Source: Coptodactyla brooksi (taxonomy: Eukaryota; Arthropoda; Insecta; Coleoptera; Scarabaeidae). Taken from it: a stretch of DNA of 24,154 bases. The notes below the pieces were generated by a model. The model did no database searches and was not told the origin of the DNA. It saw nothing but the letters and a program-made list of their open reading frames with translations. The stretch spans positions 1-24,154 of the forward strand of contig JAWQRM010000324.1 of NCBI GenBank assembly GCA_033557675.1. Reading direction: 5' to 3'. The translations under genes were made by a program, and so were the position numbers. The stretch's first letter is position 1. Every line of letters starts with the position of its first letter. Below, in pieces: positions 9,763 to 19,225 of this stretch.

Positions 9763-9923
9763 AGTAAAATATAATAAAAGCTCCCCCCTTTTTCTTGCTC
9801 TTCAAATTTTATTTAGAAACGTTTCGCACTATTCGAAGTGCACCATCAGTTGTAAAGAGTTCAAGTAAGAAATAAACATGTTACAAATGAAGCAAGGAAA
9901 AGAGATTTTTATTATATTTTACT
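9763..9923. mobile_element. Small fold-back element around a hammerhead-like core
   Basis: The sequence agtaaaatataataaaa at 9763-9779 has its exact reverse complement at 9907-9923, and weaker matching continues inward (ctcccccctttttcttgctc against ctcttttccttgcttc). The 161-bp element encloses motif H3. There is no coding potential. The size and long terminal inverted repeats fit a miniature inverted-repeat element, but no target duplication is obvious. Confidence 0.65.
9816..9850 (-). ncRNA. Hammerhead-ribozyme-like motif H3
   Basis: Read from 9850 on the - strand: CUGAUGG (last A to G), one extra U, a perfect five-pair stem GCACU/AGUGC with loop UCGAAU, then GAAAC. The GUC cleavage triplet is not present at the usual place. 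The stem sequence differs entirely from H1, H4 and H5 while the architecture is kept. Confidence 0.4.
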
Positions 9924-9996
9924 ATACTTACAGTTCTAACACGCAGCGCCATCTATACTAGCACCTGGTGAAGCTTTCGTTTAAGAGCAAAGCACA

Positions 9997-11580
9997 TTTG
10001 ACTTTCTTTGTAAAATTCATGGAATTGGTTAAATACTATGAAACTAAACCTCACATCTGCAATTTTAACATTTCTCTAGCAAACACATGTTTGCTCTTCT
10101 ATGTCGAACCACTCCAAAACTTTAAAAACTTCTGAAGCTACCTTTCCCCTCCTATAGTTTACATGAAACATCACGACCTCTAACAAACACATTCGCACCG
10201 TGAAGAGGTGTAACCTCTGGTGTAACTCGTTCATTAAAACCTTTTTAATAAAGCGTTTTCAAACACTTTCAAGTACTTTCACTTGTCCGGAAAGACTTTT
10301 TTTTAATTTCAACTTTTAAACTCTAGTAACTCGCCTAAAGGTAGTTTATTATCCGTGCCATTTCTTAGGTTGAAAACCACGAAAAATTGCAGTTCGTTGT
10401 TATCGATGCTTATAGTTTGCAAAGTATTTACAAGAGTACCAATAATAAAGCAAATTAAAGATGCACAATCGAAATTTCGGTTATTCCCTGTAATACCTGA
10501 AGATGACAAACACTTCTTTCATTTGGTCCAGTTGGTCCATTTTTATGATGCCATAGATCATTTGAAGATTTTTAACATTAACAAATTCGGGCATATTCCA
10601 TTTAAAGGGGAAAAACAATATTAGTATCCTACATCGAAATTAGTTATGTTAAAGAAAAAATTTTTAACTATTATAATTTTTGTAATAAAAATAGTTGGTT
10701 TTAGAAATATCGAACTCTAATCCTAGGAGTGACAGAATAATTCATTAAATCATTAAAAAATGCCTCGAAGCATGTTAAACAAAGAAGGACTTGTATCGCT
10801 GAAACTGATATAACCTTTAAAACAATTTGAGAAAATCCACAGTACACCACCTTCAGGTATCACCTTCGGGTATTACATTCCCTGTAATATCCGAAGGTGA
10901 CAAATACTTCTTTCAATACTCCTTTTTAAAAGGGAAAAAAATATTAGCATCCTGCATCGAAATTAATTGTTATGTTAAAGAAAAATGTTTTAACTGTTAT
11001 AATGTTTCTAATAAAAATAGTTGATTTTAGAAATATCGAACTCTAATCCTACGAGTGTCAGAATAATTCATGAAAGCATTAGAAAAAATACCTCATTGTA
11101 TGTTAAACAAAAAAAATCATATCGCTGAAACCAATATGAGCTTGGAAATAATTTGACAAAATCCACAGTAATCTTGGCATACGTCAAGATGTCTTAGGTA
11201 GACTGGTAGGTAGCTGCCTACGTTTTGATAAATACATACACATACAATAATAATGAATTCATTGTAGCTTCTTCATTGCTGTGTAACTACCATAAGGATG
11301 GAAAAAACGGAGAAAATAAGCTACATCAATATGGAATTCTTATTTAAAATCACTATTCAATCTGTAGCATATCCATTCTTGCTCAGCAGACCCAGCCGGG
11401 TGCTGTTCGATTATGAAATTTCCAATAAAACAGCAATTAAAGGTGCACAATAGAAATAGAAGTTGTATTTGTACCCTGTAAGTTTAAATTGACAAACACT
11501 TGTTTGATTTAAGTAGATTGGTGCATTTTTATTATGCAAGTAAAGCCTTAGATCGGTTGAAGACTCCTAAAAATAATGAA
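9997..11580 (+). repeat. Unknown repeat family R1, copy A (left part)
   Basis: This stretch has close copies elsewhere in the window. 10330-10470 aligns with 15636-15776 with about 9 differences in 140 bases by eye. 10850-11175 is a second, internal copy of 10490-10840: both contain ccatttaaa-gg-aaaaa, aatagttg-tttagaaatatcgaa and a cattaaaaaa region. 11175-11330 carries a block found inverted at 16260-16430, and 11334-11580 a block found inverted at 15210-15490. A motif VHFY-----LDRLK / VHFYDAIDHLKIF recurs in translation of three sub-copies (10530, 11515, and 15300 reversed), so an eroded protein may lie beneath, but I do not recognise it. Confidence 0.65.
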
Positions 11581-11640
11581 GTTTAAGCTTAAAATAATAA
11601 TTTCAATGGCTTTGATAGGTATTTTATTTTCTTTATACCT

Positions 11641-11680
11641 GACCGGTTTCGGTCTATTATAAGACCATCTTCAAGGGTGT
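11641..11680 (-). ncRNA. Hammerhead-ribozyme-like motif H4
   Basis: Read from 11680 on the - strand: UUGAAGA (C3 to U), one extra U, a perfect five-pair stem GGUCU/AGACC with loop UAUAAU, then GAAAC and CGGUC. The GUC lies where a hammerhead is cut, with stem III reduced to ACCGGU. Bases before the box (ACC-U) and after GUC (AGGU) can form stem I with one slip. Such minimal stem III forms are known in retroelement hammerheads and may act as dimers. It lies downstream of the GIY-YIG remnant on the same strand. Confidence 0.5.
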
Positions 11681-12262
11681 CAAATAACTAGAGCAAACAT
11701 TATGTATAGTAAAATATAAAATATAAGAGTTATAATGTAATATGATTAAAACGATTAAATAGTGTTGCATTGTCATATTTAAATAAAAATAAAATAAATA
11801 AAAATAAAATAAAGACTTAAAACATAATTCTTCAAAAAATTATTCGAATTTTTTGTAATATAAAATACAAACATACTGATTACAATACGAATGAAAATGT
11901 GGAATAAAATATCTTGGTACAAATCTTAAAATAGGATACTCAGCTATTATGTAAACTGTTAATAGAGGGTATTGTATTGTCTCAACAAGTATACAAATAT
12001 AAAGTATGAAAGTTGAATACTTACTCATCAATATTTATTTATACAGAATTTTATAATCATGTGTAGAAGAAATGCTGAATGAGAGATATTTGTAACAATG
12101 ACTAAAAACCAGGAAATTCACGAAATAAAATAATATGCTTGTTGATCTGTAAGTAACGTTTTGTAAGGTATGTTTATTATATATTTGCCAATATATTTGA
12201 CGTTAAAATGCTACTATAAAAAGATATTTATTAGTGTGTTATCAGATTGTTGGAAACAGAGT

Positions 12263-12296
12263 AATCTCTGATACTTTTAATAAAGTATCAGAGGTT
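12263..12296. repeat. Long hairpin at the end of the GIY-YIG frame
   Basis: ctctgatacttt (12266-12277) and aaagtatcagag (12282-12293) are exact reverse complements around taat. The stem extends to 15 pairs with one G.U in RNA. It overlaps the 3' end of the nuclease-like frame and could be a structure in the element's 3' region. Confidence 0.8.
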
Positions 12297-12530
12297 GAAG
12301 TGTATTGCAAAACTTTTTCTGAGTGTTTAATTGTTCATTCAAGCATTTTATATGTGGTCTGGTTTTAATTAATTTGTCTATTTCATGTGCTTCTTTTAAT
12401 TCCAGAGGAGAACTTTTTGGAAGGTGATGGAATAATTTCATATTTTTCTCTTCTTCAAATTCGTGATTGGTAAACATTAAATGTTTACTAAAATTAGATT
12501 TTCATTCTTTTCATGCTCCTGCAGTAAGTA
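12277..12530 (-). pseudogene. GIY-YIG endonuclease C-terminus, Penelope-like element
   Basis: The 66-residue frame at 12477-12277 begins MFTNHEFEEEKNMKLFHHL and contains SSPLELKEAHEIDKL and CLNEQLN. This resembles the tail of GIY-YIG nuclease domains in arthropod Penelope-like elements (pattern HLL--NHEF, H-LPK, LE--EI-K, LN-Q). Reading upstream without requiring a start gives KSNFSKHLMF, which extends the match, and an EH-K element in another frame just before it, implying a frameshift and two stops. The glutamate in the LE--EI segment probably corresponds to the metal-binding residue of the family. The GIY and YIG motifs themselves lie upstream and are lost. The family assignment comes from remembered patterns only. 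Confidence 0.5.
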
Positions 12531-12535
12531 AAAAG

Positions 12536-12790
12536 TAACCAATTCGAGCAATTCTATTTAAAGGAAAAAGAAATAGCATTCTGTATTGAAATTAGTTGCC
12601 ATGTCAAAAAAAAATGTATTAACTACGTGAACATTTTATTTAGTCAATCGACTAGATCACGGATAAGAGAAGAAGAACAACTGAAATCGCAGTAAAATAG
12701 CCAGGTAATAATAGTTAGCTATGGTAATGTGATATAACCAACGAAGGTCTACCAGGTCTATTCTAAATAAACTTTTACGAAATTCAATTT
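12536..12790 (+). repeat. R1 copy A, continuation after the nested insertion
   Basis: From accaattcgagcaattct the sequence resumes R1 (compare 10585-10660 and 15850-15930). From about 12615 it matches the reverse complement of 15040-15200 (actacgtgaacattttat; ggtctaccaggtctattc). It ends near ctaaataaac at about 12771, where similarity stops. Confidence 0.6.
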
Positions 12791-13019
12791 CCTTCTAACC
12801 ATTTTTATTCAACACAGCTAAAGAAAAACAATTCGCAAATGGAAGTACAGTTTAGTCCATCCTGAAAAATTTCACAAAGTGCATTTCTGTGAAAATGCAA
12901 GTGTGTTCTATATTTCTTTTTTGATTTCTGTTAAATTTTCTTCTGAATTCAGTAGTTTCTTTTAAAATTCAGTATTAATTGCTCGATAATTTATGTTTCA
13001 AAGTAGGTACCAATATCAC
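12791..13019. other. Spacer between R1 and the GATA island
   Basis: AT-rich sequence in which I see nothing specific. Confidence 0.4.
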
Positions 13020-13410
13020 ACAGCAAACCATTAGGCTGTTTCTCGGGAAGTTTATCTTTGAAGAAAGGGACCGCCGAAGAGTCACCGAAGAAATGTCTGT
13101 ATTTTCCGTGGTCCGAAGACAGGCCACATTAAAAGGTCCATTGAAACGAGGGCTACTTATCTCCTTTACGGCTCGGCCACCAAAAATTTAATGGACTTAT
13201 CGCTCGTTGGCCTCCAGTTATCTCGTATACGTCCATTTCGAGGTGAGGCTGGAGGTGCACGAAGAATTGGAAAGCCATCATCGGACCACCAACTGTACAG
13301 ATAGCGGTCGGTTGGGCAAACGCCATTTCTTGGAAGCAACAACTAATTAGTTCTTGTGAAGGATAAAACCCCGTACGCCTCCTACGACAGATAAGGTACC
13401 CTCCGTTCTT
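13020..13410. promoter_or_regulatory. GC-richer island with clustered GATA and homeodomain sites
   Basis: This stretch is visibly richer in G+C than its flanks and shares no repeat with the window. It holds TTATCT at 13052, 13157 and 13218, AGATAG at 13299 and AGATAA at 13389, that is five WGATAR sites in about 345 bases against roughly 0.7 expected for even base composition. Weaker GATA cores lie at 13197 and 13361. A perfect 12-bp palindrome aactaattagtt (13341-13352) contains the TAATTA homeodomain core. This is the composition expected of an insect enhancer. A 70-codon frame on the + strand (12979-13191) is not recognised and shows no start or splice context that I trust. Confidence 0.4.
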
Positions 13411-14255
13411 TTATTCTTGTGCGCTGGATGTTAAATTCTGGGTAAATGTCTTTGTTTTCTTTTTTCACATTGGTTACAATAATATATCAGTTTTGCATTT
13501 AAATTAATGCTTTTATCAAACGATAAATTGAAGTTACTACAGCAATTAAAATTTCGAATCTCAACATTGAGATTTCGCTTACTTCTCTTGGACAGAAGAA
13601 GGAATTATTTGGAGGATAAATTTGGAAGAATAATAATAGAGGATGCGTAATTCAATTGCACATCTAAAAGTGTCCCAAATCCACAACTTTTACATACAAC
13701 ATATTTCCCTAAAAAGTTGAACAGGAACTCTTCTTCCTAAGTAAAGGATCCAGACGACAAGAAAAACATTTGCACTCAGGTCACAAGTTAAAGGCGACTG
13801 GAGTTTTTTAACTGACTGAAAGGACAAATTGATTACCTTTAATACATTTTTAAGAGAGCGTAACTTCTCCAGCAAAGAAATGTCGAACACGAACATCGAG
13901 CACTACCGGGAACTGTTGAAAACCCAAGGCACGTTAAAGTTAGGAGTCAAGGGCACTTTTCTCCCCCGATGTTTGTATTAGCATATTAAATGACCTTTGG
14001 AAAAGGTCCACCATGAATTTTTAAACATAAATTCGCGGAGTTATTTAGAACCAGTATTCGTTTACATGTTATAAGATATTTAAATCATGCCTTTCCAAAT
14101 AAGTTGATTGGAAACCTGGGCAATGTGAGTGATTGGAGAAAAAAGTACTTTTATTTAAGTATTTGGTTTGGCTCTTTATAACACGAAAATAAGTAAGAAT
14201 GCAAGAATGTAATAGAGATGGTAATTCGTATCAGATAGAGCTTAATTCAGTCACT
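13411..14255. other. Apparently single-copy non-coding sequence
   Basis: No repeat relation is seen. Between 13690 and 14010 there are several nuclear-receptor-like half sites: caggtcac near 13776, gtcaagggca near 13946 and tgaccttt near 13991. A 68-codon - strand frame (13690-13896) has no recognisable features. The part could extend the regulatory island to its left, but that is conjecture. Confidence 0.3.
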
Positions 14256-14997
14256 ACTAAAGTTGTGGGTTTGGACCCTTCAGCTTAGGAACAATGTTAA
14301 AGTTTTACACAATCTCATATTATTTTAATATATAAATTATTTTTATAATTCTAATACCTTATCCTTTTAATTTGTTTCTATCTATTTTATGCATTTGCTT
14401 TTTATTCTTTGAAAAGGCAACTTTCCACTTGTTTATCATTTATAATAGAAAATATCAGAAAATAATCAGTTTTAATTTTGTCTTATCAGTTGAAATTGTA
14501 TTTTATCTAAGATCACTTGATAAATCTTTTCAAAACAAGATAGCTTCACTATAAATTACAATACCTTTTCCAAATCCATTCACAATTTATTGCAATATAA
14601 ATTACAATACTGTACACTTGGCATTCATCATATCATTTCAGAGCTTCTGAAGGTAATCTAAGATAAGATTGCAACCGATAAAACTACAATAAAAGAATTT
14701 TACAGCCAATAAATTCTTATTTCACCTCACTGCCACATTAGATAACCTGACAATTGGCAGTAACACCATCTTACAAAGTTAAAAATGTCATCGAAAAATA
14801 ACTGTATGCTCTTTAAGAAAAAATAATTAATCTGAGAATCCATTGTGTAATACCTCCGTAATAATAAGAGGTAATTGGTCTTTCATCGGTCCTGATGGTG
14901 CTAACTTGGTTAGCGAAACGTGCATCTAGCAGATTTTCAATTTTGGTGTAATAGTGACTTAGTATCAAGCCAAAAGTTCCAAACCCACAGCTTTAGT
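14256..14997. mobile_element. Inverted-repeat element E2 (742 bp)
   Basis: actaaagttgtgggtttgga at 14256-14275 and the reverse complement of 14978-14997 differ at one of 20 positions. The right 120 bases are the same family as E1 and E3 and carry hammerhead-like motif H5. The interior (14276-14881) is AT-rich, with a duplicated ataaattacaatac (14551 and 14596) and no protein. It looks like a non-autonomous element; bases outside the ends do not show a clear target duplication. Confidence 0.6.
14891..14932 (+). ncRNA. Hammerhead-ribozyme-like motif H5
   Basis: CUGAUGG (last A to G), one extra U, a perfect six-pair stem GCUAAC/GUUAGC with loop UUG, then GAAAC, GUGC and AUC at the cleavage position. 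Stem II is better preserved here than in H1, while the flanking stem I is poor. Confidence 0.42.
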
Positions 14998-15039
14998 ATA
15001 TCACAATACTTAGTACATTTTTGGTGAACTAGTACATTC

Positions 15040-15496
15040 ATTATTTAGAATAGACCTGGTAGACCTTGGTTGGTTATATTACATTATTATAGGTAATTAA
15101 TAAATTCAAAAATTACGCAGCGAACCTGGGTATTTTACTACAATTTCATTTGTTCTTATAGATTCACGAAATAAAATGTTCACGTAGTTCATAGATTTTT
15201 TGTCGTAAATTTATTAACCCGAATTGATTACTTTTAGGAATCTTCAAAGGATCAAAGGCTTCATTTTGATCATAAAAATGCACCAATCTACTTAATCCAA
15301 GCAAGCGTTTGTCAACTTCAACTTACAGGGTACAAATACAACTTCAGGTATTACAGGGAATAGCTGCAATTTCGATTGTAAACCTTTAATTGCTATTTTA
15401 TTGCAAATTTCGTAATCGAACAACAGTTGTTTTATCTATTGAGCAAAATGGTTATTCTACCGATTGAATAGTGATTTTAAATAAGAATTCACTATT
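15040..15496 (-). repeat. R1 copy B, inverted part
   Basis: This is the reverse complement of 11334-11580 joined directly to 12590-12780, without the Penelope-like insertion. It therefore shows the empty site and fixes the insertion borders in copy A. Copies A and B form an inverted repeat around a spacer of about 2.25 kb that includes the GATA island. Confidence 0.65.
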
Positions 15497-16250
15497 GATT
15501 TGACTTTCTTTGTAAAATTTATGAAATTGGTTAATTACACCACAGATTTCAATACTATGAAACTAAACCTTTCAAACTTAGGTTGTAGGCCAGCCTCTTC
15601 TATGTCGAACTACTCCAAAACTTTCAAAACTTCTGAAAGGTAGTTTATTATCCGTGCAATTTCTTAGGTTGAAAACTAGGAAAGATTGCAGTTCGTTGTT
15701 ATCGATGCTTATAGTTTGCAAGGTATTTACAAGGGTACCAATAATGCAGCAAATTAAAGGTGCACAATCGAAATTTCGGCTATTTCCTGTAATACCCGAA
15801 GATGACACTTCTTTCATTTAAGCACTCCTAACATTCCCAACATTAACAAATTCGGGCATATTCCATTTAAAAGGGAAAAAAATATTAGCATCCTACATCG
15901 AAATTAGTTGTCATGTTAAAGAAAAATGTTTTAACTGTTATAATTTTTGTAATAAAAATAGTTGGTTTTGGAAATATCGAACTCTAATCCTAGGAGTGAC
16001 AGAATAATTCATTAAACCATTAAAAAATGCCTCGTTGCATCTTAAACAAAGAAGGACTCATATCGCTGAAACTGATAAAACCTTTAAGACAATTTGAGAA
16101 AATCAACAGTAAATTTCAAAGAGAAAAGATCTAGGTTCTATTATATCAGTGTAAAGTTATAGTTTCTGTAATAAAAATAGTTGGTTTTAGAAATATGGAA
16201 CTCTAATCCTACGAAGGTCAGAATAATTCATGAAAGCATTAGAAGATCTA
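15497..16250 (+). repeat. R1 copy B, direct part
   Basis: Same orientation as 9997-10840, starting at ttgactttctttgtaaaatt in both. It has a deletion of about 60 bases near 15815 relative to copy A and an extra partial sub-copy at 16118-16250 (aatagttggttttagaaata onward). Confidence 0.7.
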
Positions 16251-16840
16251 ACTTATTTTCTTGTATTGTTTTCGTCCTTATTGTAGTTACACAGCAATAA
16301 TTACGATAAAGAAGCTACAACGAATTCATTATTTTTGTATATGTATGTATTTATTAAAATGTATGCAGTCTACCTAAGAGATCTATTCTTGACGTATGTC
16401 AAGATTACATCCTTCCAGATTATTGTGGATTTTATCAAATTATTTTCAAGATCATATCGGTTTCAGTGATATGAGATTTTTTTGTTTAGCATGCAATGTG
16501 GTATTTTTTTAATGCTTTCATGAATTATTCTGGTACTCTTCGGATTACAGTTCCACATTTCTAAGACCAACTATTTTTATTACAAGACTTATAAATTTTC
16601 ACTGACATAACAGAACCTAGATTTTTTCTCTTTGGAATTTACTATGAATTTTCTCAAATTTTCTTCAAGGTCATGCCAGTTTCAGCGATATGACTGTATC
16701 TTTGTTTAACATGCAATGAGGTATTTTTTAATGCTTTCATGAATTATTCTGGTACTCTTCGGATTACAGTTCCACATTTCTAAGACCAACTATTTTTATT
16801 ACAAAAATTATAACTTTACACTGAGGTCTTAAGCTTTTTT
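16251..16840 (-). repeat. R1 copy B, second inverted part
   Basis: 16260-16430 is the reverse complement of 11175-11330 (acgtatgtcaagat; gtctacctaaga; gaattcatt). 16490-16600 and 16720-16840 are two inverted sub-copies sharing taatgctttcatgaattatt and accaactatttttattacaa. With 16140-16250 they form a palindrome around a spacer of about 200 bases. Confidence 0.65.
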
Positions 16841-16913
16841 TTTAATACAACAAACAACAACATGTTTGTGCATGCAGGTGTTTCAAAATTATTTTTCAAT
16901 TGAATCAATGTTA

Positions 16914-16914
16914 A

Positions 16915-16941
<27 letters not shown>
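16914..16941. repeat. (TA)n microsatellite
   Basis: About 14 TA units preceded by gttaaa and followed by ccctt. Confidence 0.9.
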
Positions 16942-16945
<4 letters not shown>

Positions 16946-17099
16946 ACATATGCTATTATCTCAAATTATTATCCTTCCCTAGACGCTTGAAATGATACCT
17001 TACATCCAGAATTTTTGCAAACATTATTTGAATAAAAAAATATAGCTTTGTTTTTCATTTTTCCATTTCTAGAATTGTTTGTGCATAAATAAGAATAAT

Positions 17100-18480
17100 A
17101 TTCAAACATAGTATTAGTGTAATTAAACACAAGAAAATCAGTGTTGCTGCTGTTAGCAACAATAATGCTAGTGTTGATATTTATCGTGTAATGTGAAACT
17201 CACACATCTGCATTGACAGTAATGATACGAATGTATAGAACCAATATAGATAAAACGTAGAATTTACGAGGTTCAATAAAGAAACCAATAAAAGTTATGC
17301 AAAATATTATTTTATAATAGCGAACAAGTAAAGGCTTTCTCAAAGCAATAGTCTTCCTTTACCATCATTATTAATATAATATACGTCATTTTATCCACAG
17401 AATCTTACTTCTATAAAGTGCAGACTTTTAGTTTAATATTAAAATTCCAGTCCTATAACTTGGAAAATGTTGTAAAAATATTTAAATCATTATTTGTCAA
17501 AGATTATGAAGGTATTAAAGCTTCTCGCAAAATTCTGATGCCAAAGATTTAGTTTCATCCTGAGAATGTCCTTTTTTAGAAAACAAAACGTCGGTATTAG
17601 TATTGATGCTGTTAGCACCAATACCAATAATAATGCTGGTATTGATATCCATCATTTAATGCGAAAGTAGAATTTACGACGTCCCATAAAAGAAACCATT
17701 AAATGTTACGTGAAATATTATTTTATGTTTTAGCGGAAAACCCCATAACGCTTCCTCAAACTAATAATTACCTTTCGGCATCGTTCTTAATAAAATTTAG
17801 TTGTTTTATTAAAGTTATTTCATTCATAGAATTTTCCTTCTATAAAGTAAAGATAGCAATCTCGCTTAATTTAATATTAAAATTCCAGCCCTGTAATTTT
17901 AAAATAATAGCAGGCTTTTCAAATAATATGGTGAATTAAATAGTACTCCTCTGGCTCTCCTTGTAACATTATTTCAGCTTGACGGGTTTCGGCCTTTTCA
18001 GACCATCTGCAGAGGCTTTGTGTATATTTTCTACAATTTTGTTGTACCCATCAAATAGGAGATCAGAAGCAGGGCCAGTAGAGTATTATTTAATTAAGAG
18101 ATAAAAAAAATAATGTTGATAAATGCAACAAGAATGCCAAAGATACTCAAAGACTCTTGGAGTCAACATCCATCATAAACGTAGGTAATTCACGCATTTA
18201 TATTGACAACATGACTACGAACGTGTGGACCTAATATAGGTAGAATATGAATATAGATTTCACGACGTTCCATAAAAAAAACCATTAAACATTGTGGAAA
18301 ATATTATTTTATATTTTCACAGAAAACCACATAAAACTTTTTTAAAGCCATAAACTTCGTACGACATAAGTTCATTCCTAGAATTTTACATTCCTAAAGT
18401 AAAGACAGAACAATTTTAGTTTAAGTGTGATATTAAAATTTCAGGCAAATAATTTTAAAATAAGAGCTGACCTTTTAAAT
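17100..18480. repeat. Three-copy degenerate tandem repeat, about 500 bp
   Basis: Copies lie near 17100-17500, 17590-17935 and 18110-18480. Shared landmarks in order are gctgttagca (first two copies), tagaatttacga, caataaaagaaaccattaaa, atattattttat, tctataaagt-aaga and ttaatattaaaattccag. Copies 1 and 3 also share an extra block (cacatctgcattgaca / cgcatttatattgaca) lost from copy 2. Hammerhead-like motif H6 lies between copies 2 and 3. No protein is recognised; the 78- and 118-codon frames here are not conserved between copies. Confidence 0.65.
17981..18013 (-). ncRNA. Hammerhead-ribozyme-like motif H6
   Basis: Read from 18013 on the - strand: CUGCAGA (A6 to C), one extra U, stem GGUCU/AGGCC (one G.U) with a GAAA tetraloop, then GAAAC, CC and GUC. 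It is closely related to H4 in the stem and in the GUC end, which suggests another Penelope-like terminal repeat fragment, but no protein remnant is seen beside it. Confidence 0.42.
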
Positions 18481-19100
18481 AAGTTACATAACAACCCCCA
18501 GTAAAGAGTGTCACTTTGTTTAATATAAAAGCAATTGTAACTGTTCCGAAGTACAGTTTCATTTTGTTTGATTATGCAACCGAAAGCTGACAAACTCACC
18601 GGAGACTCAACGTGAGCTTTTGCATCAGGATTTAGTTTTGTTTTATTGAAGCAAATAATAAAACTAGATCTAGTTATATAAAAAATATACACATTCAATG
18701 TACTAATAACACACGTTAATAAAAATGTATTGACATGAAAATTATCACAAAATAAATGGAGAGTTATGATATCGAATTTATTAAAAGTTAGAAACATTCA
18801 CACATCTATTAGATAAACATTAAACATAAAGGCAACCAAAACTTATTATACTAATCGGTAGCGAACTAAATGCACAATCCATTTCCCTAAATAAATACGT
18901 TCAGAAATATTTACAAGGTTGCATAATTTCTTAGCTGCAAGGTATTATACAAGGCGTCCCAAAACGTAGCCACCATATCTTAAGGATTATTTCAGTACAT
19001 TGTTTGGAATAGAAATTTTATAAACACACGAATAAAAACACAATCCTTCATGAAAAATAGCTTTATTAGCAGAATTGTATTCAAAATATTTGTTTCTATG
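18481..19100. other. Unassigned AT-rich sequence
   Basis: No protein or repeat relation is established. At 18950-18970 the string aaggcgtcccaaaacgt resembles ends of some insect DNA transposons, but no partner end was found. Confidence 0.35.
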
Positions 19101-19225
19101 TAAAGTTTGGGGTTTGGAATATTTAGCTGGGTAACAAAATTTATGTCTTTTCTAATTACGTCTTAAAATTTTATAATTTTACGTTTCGCTAACCAAGTGA
19201 CTATCATCCGGACCACTGAAAGACT
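19101..19225. repeat. Fragment of the E1/E2 family (E3)
   Basis: It begins taaagtttggggtttggaat and continues through ctgggtaacaa to the cgtttcgctaaccaagt core, in the same order as E1 left arm and the reversed E2 right end. Only one side is present. Confidence 0.6.
19181..19212 (-). ncRNA. Hammerhead-ribozyme-like motif H7 (degenerate)
   Basis: CGGAUGA (U4 to G), one extra U, a weakened stem AGUCAC/GUUAGC and GAAAC, without a usable cleavage triplet. A decayed copy of H1/H5. Confidence 0.3.

Larger units (their letters stand above)
11585..12535 (-). mobile_element. Probable Penelope-like retroelement fragment nested in R1
   Basis: R1 sequence stops near cctaaaaataatgaag (about 11575) and resumes at gtaaccaattcgagca (about 12535), as judged from the uninterrupted copy at 15210-15240. 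The inserted DNA carries, on the - strand, a GIY-YIG nuclease-like C-terminus (12277-12530) followed about 600 bases downstream by hammerhead-like motif H4. A GIY-YIG endonuclease together with hammerhead ribozymes in terminal repeats is characteristic of Penelope-like elements. The reverse transcriptase is missing, so this is a 5'-truncated copy, as expected for these elements. A short target duplication cannot be defined with confidence. Confidence 0.5.

Noticed and set aside
10309..10624. Similar 60-90 codon frames on both strands in the two R1 copies as a conserved gene
   Set aside because: The frames are shared because the repeat is shared. About as many changes alter residues as expected without selection, and opposite strands are equally open.
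14256..14997. gggtttgga strings as a tRNA-derived SINE B box
   Set aside because: Two mismatches to the B box consensus, no A box at the right distance and no tRNA-like fold seen.
18441..18797. 118-codon - strand frame as a membrane protein
   Set aside because: AT-rich frame with hydrophobic residues from T-rich codons. Part lies in a repeat unit and it is not kept in the other units.
18950..19080. Transposon end at aaggcgtcccaaaacgt
   Set aside because: No matching inverted end or target duplication found in the window.
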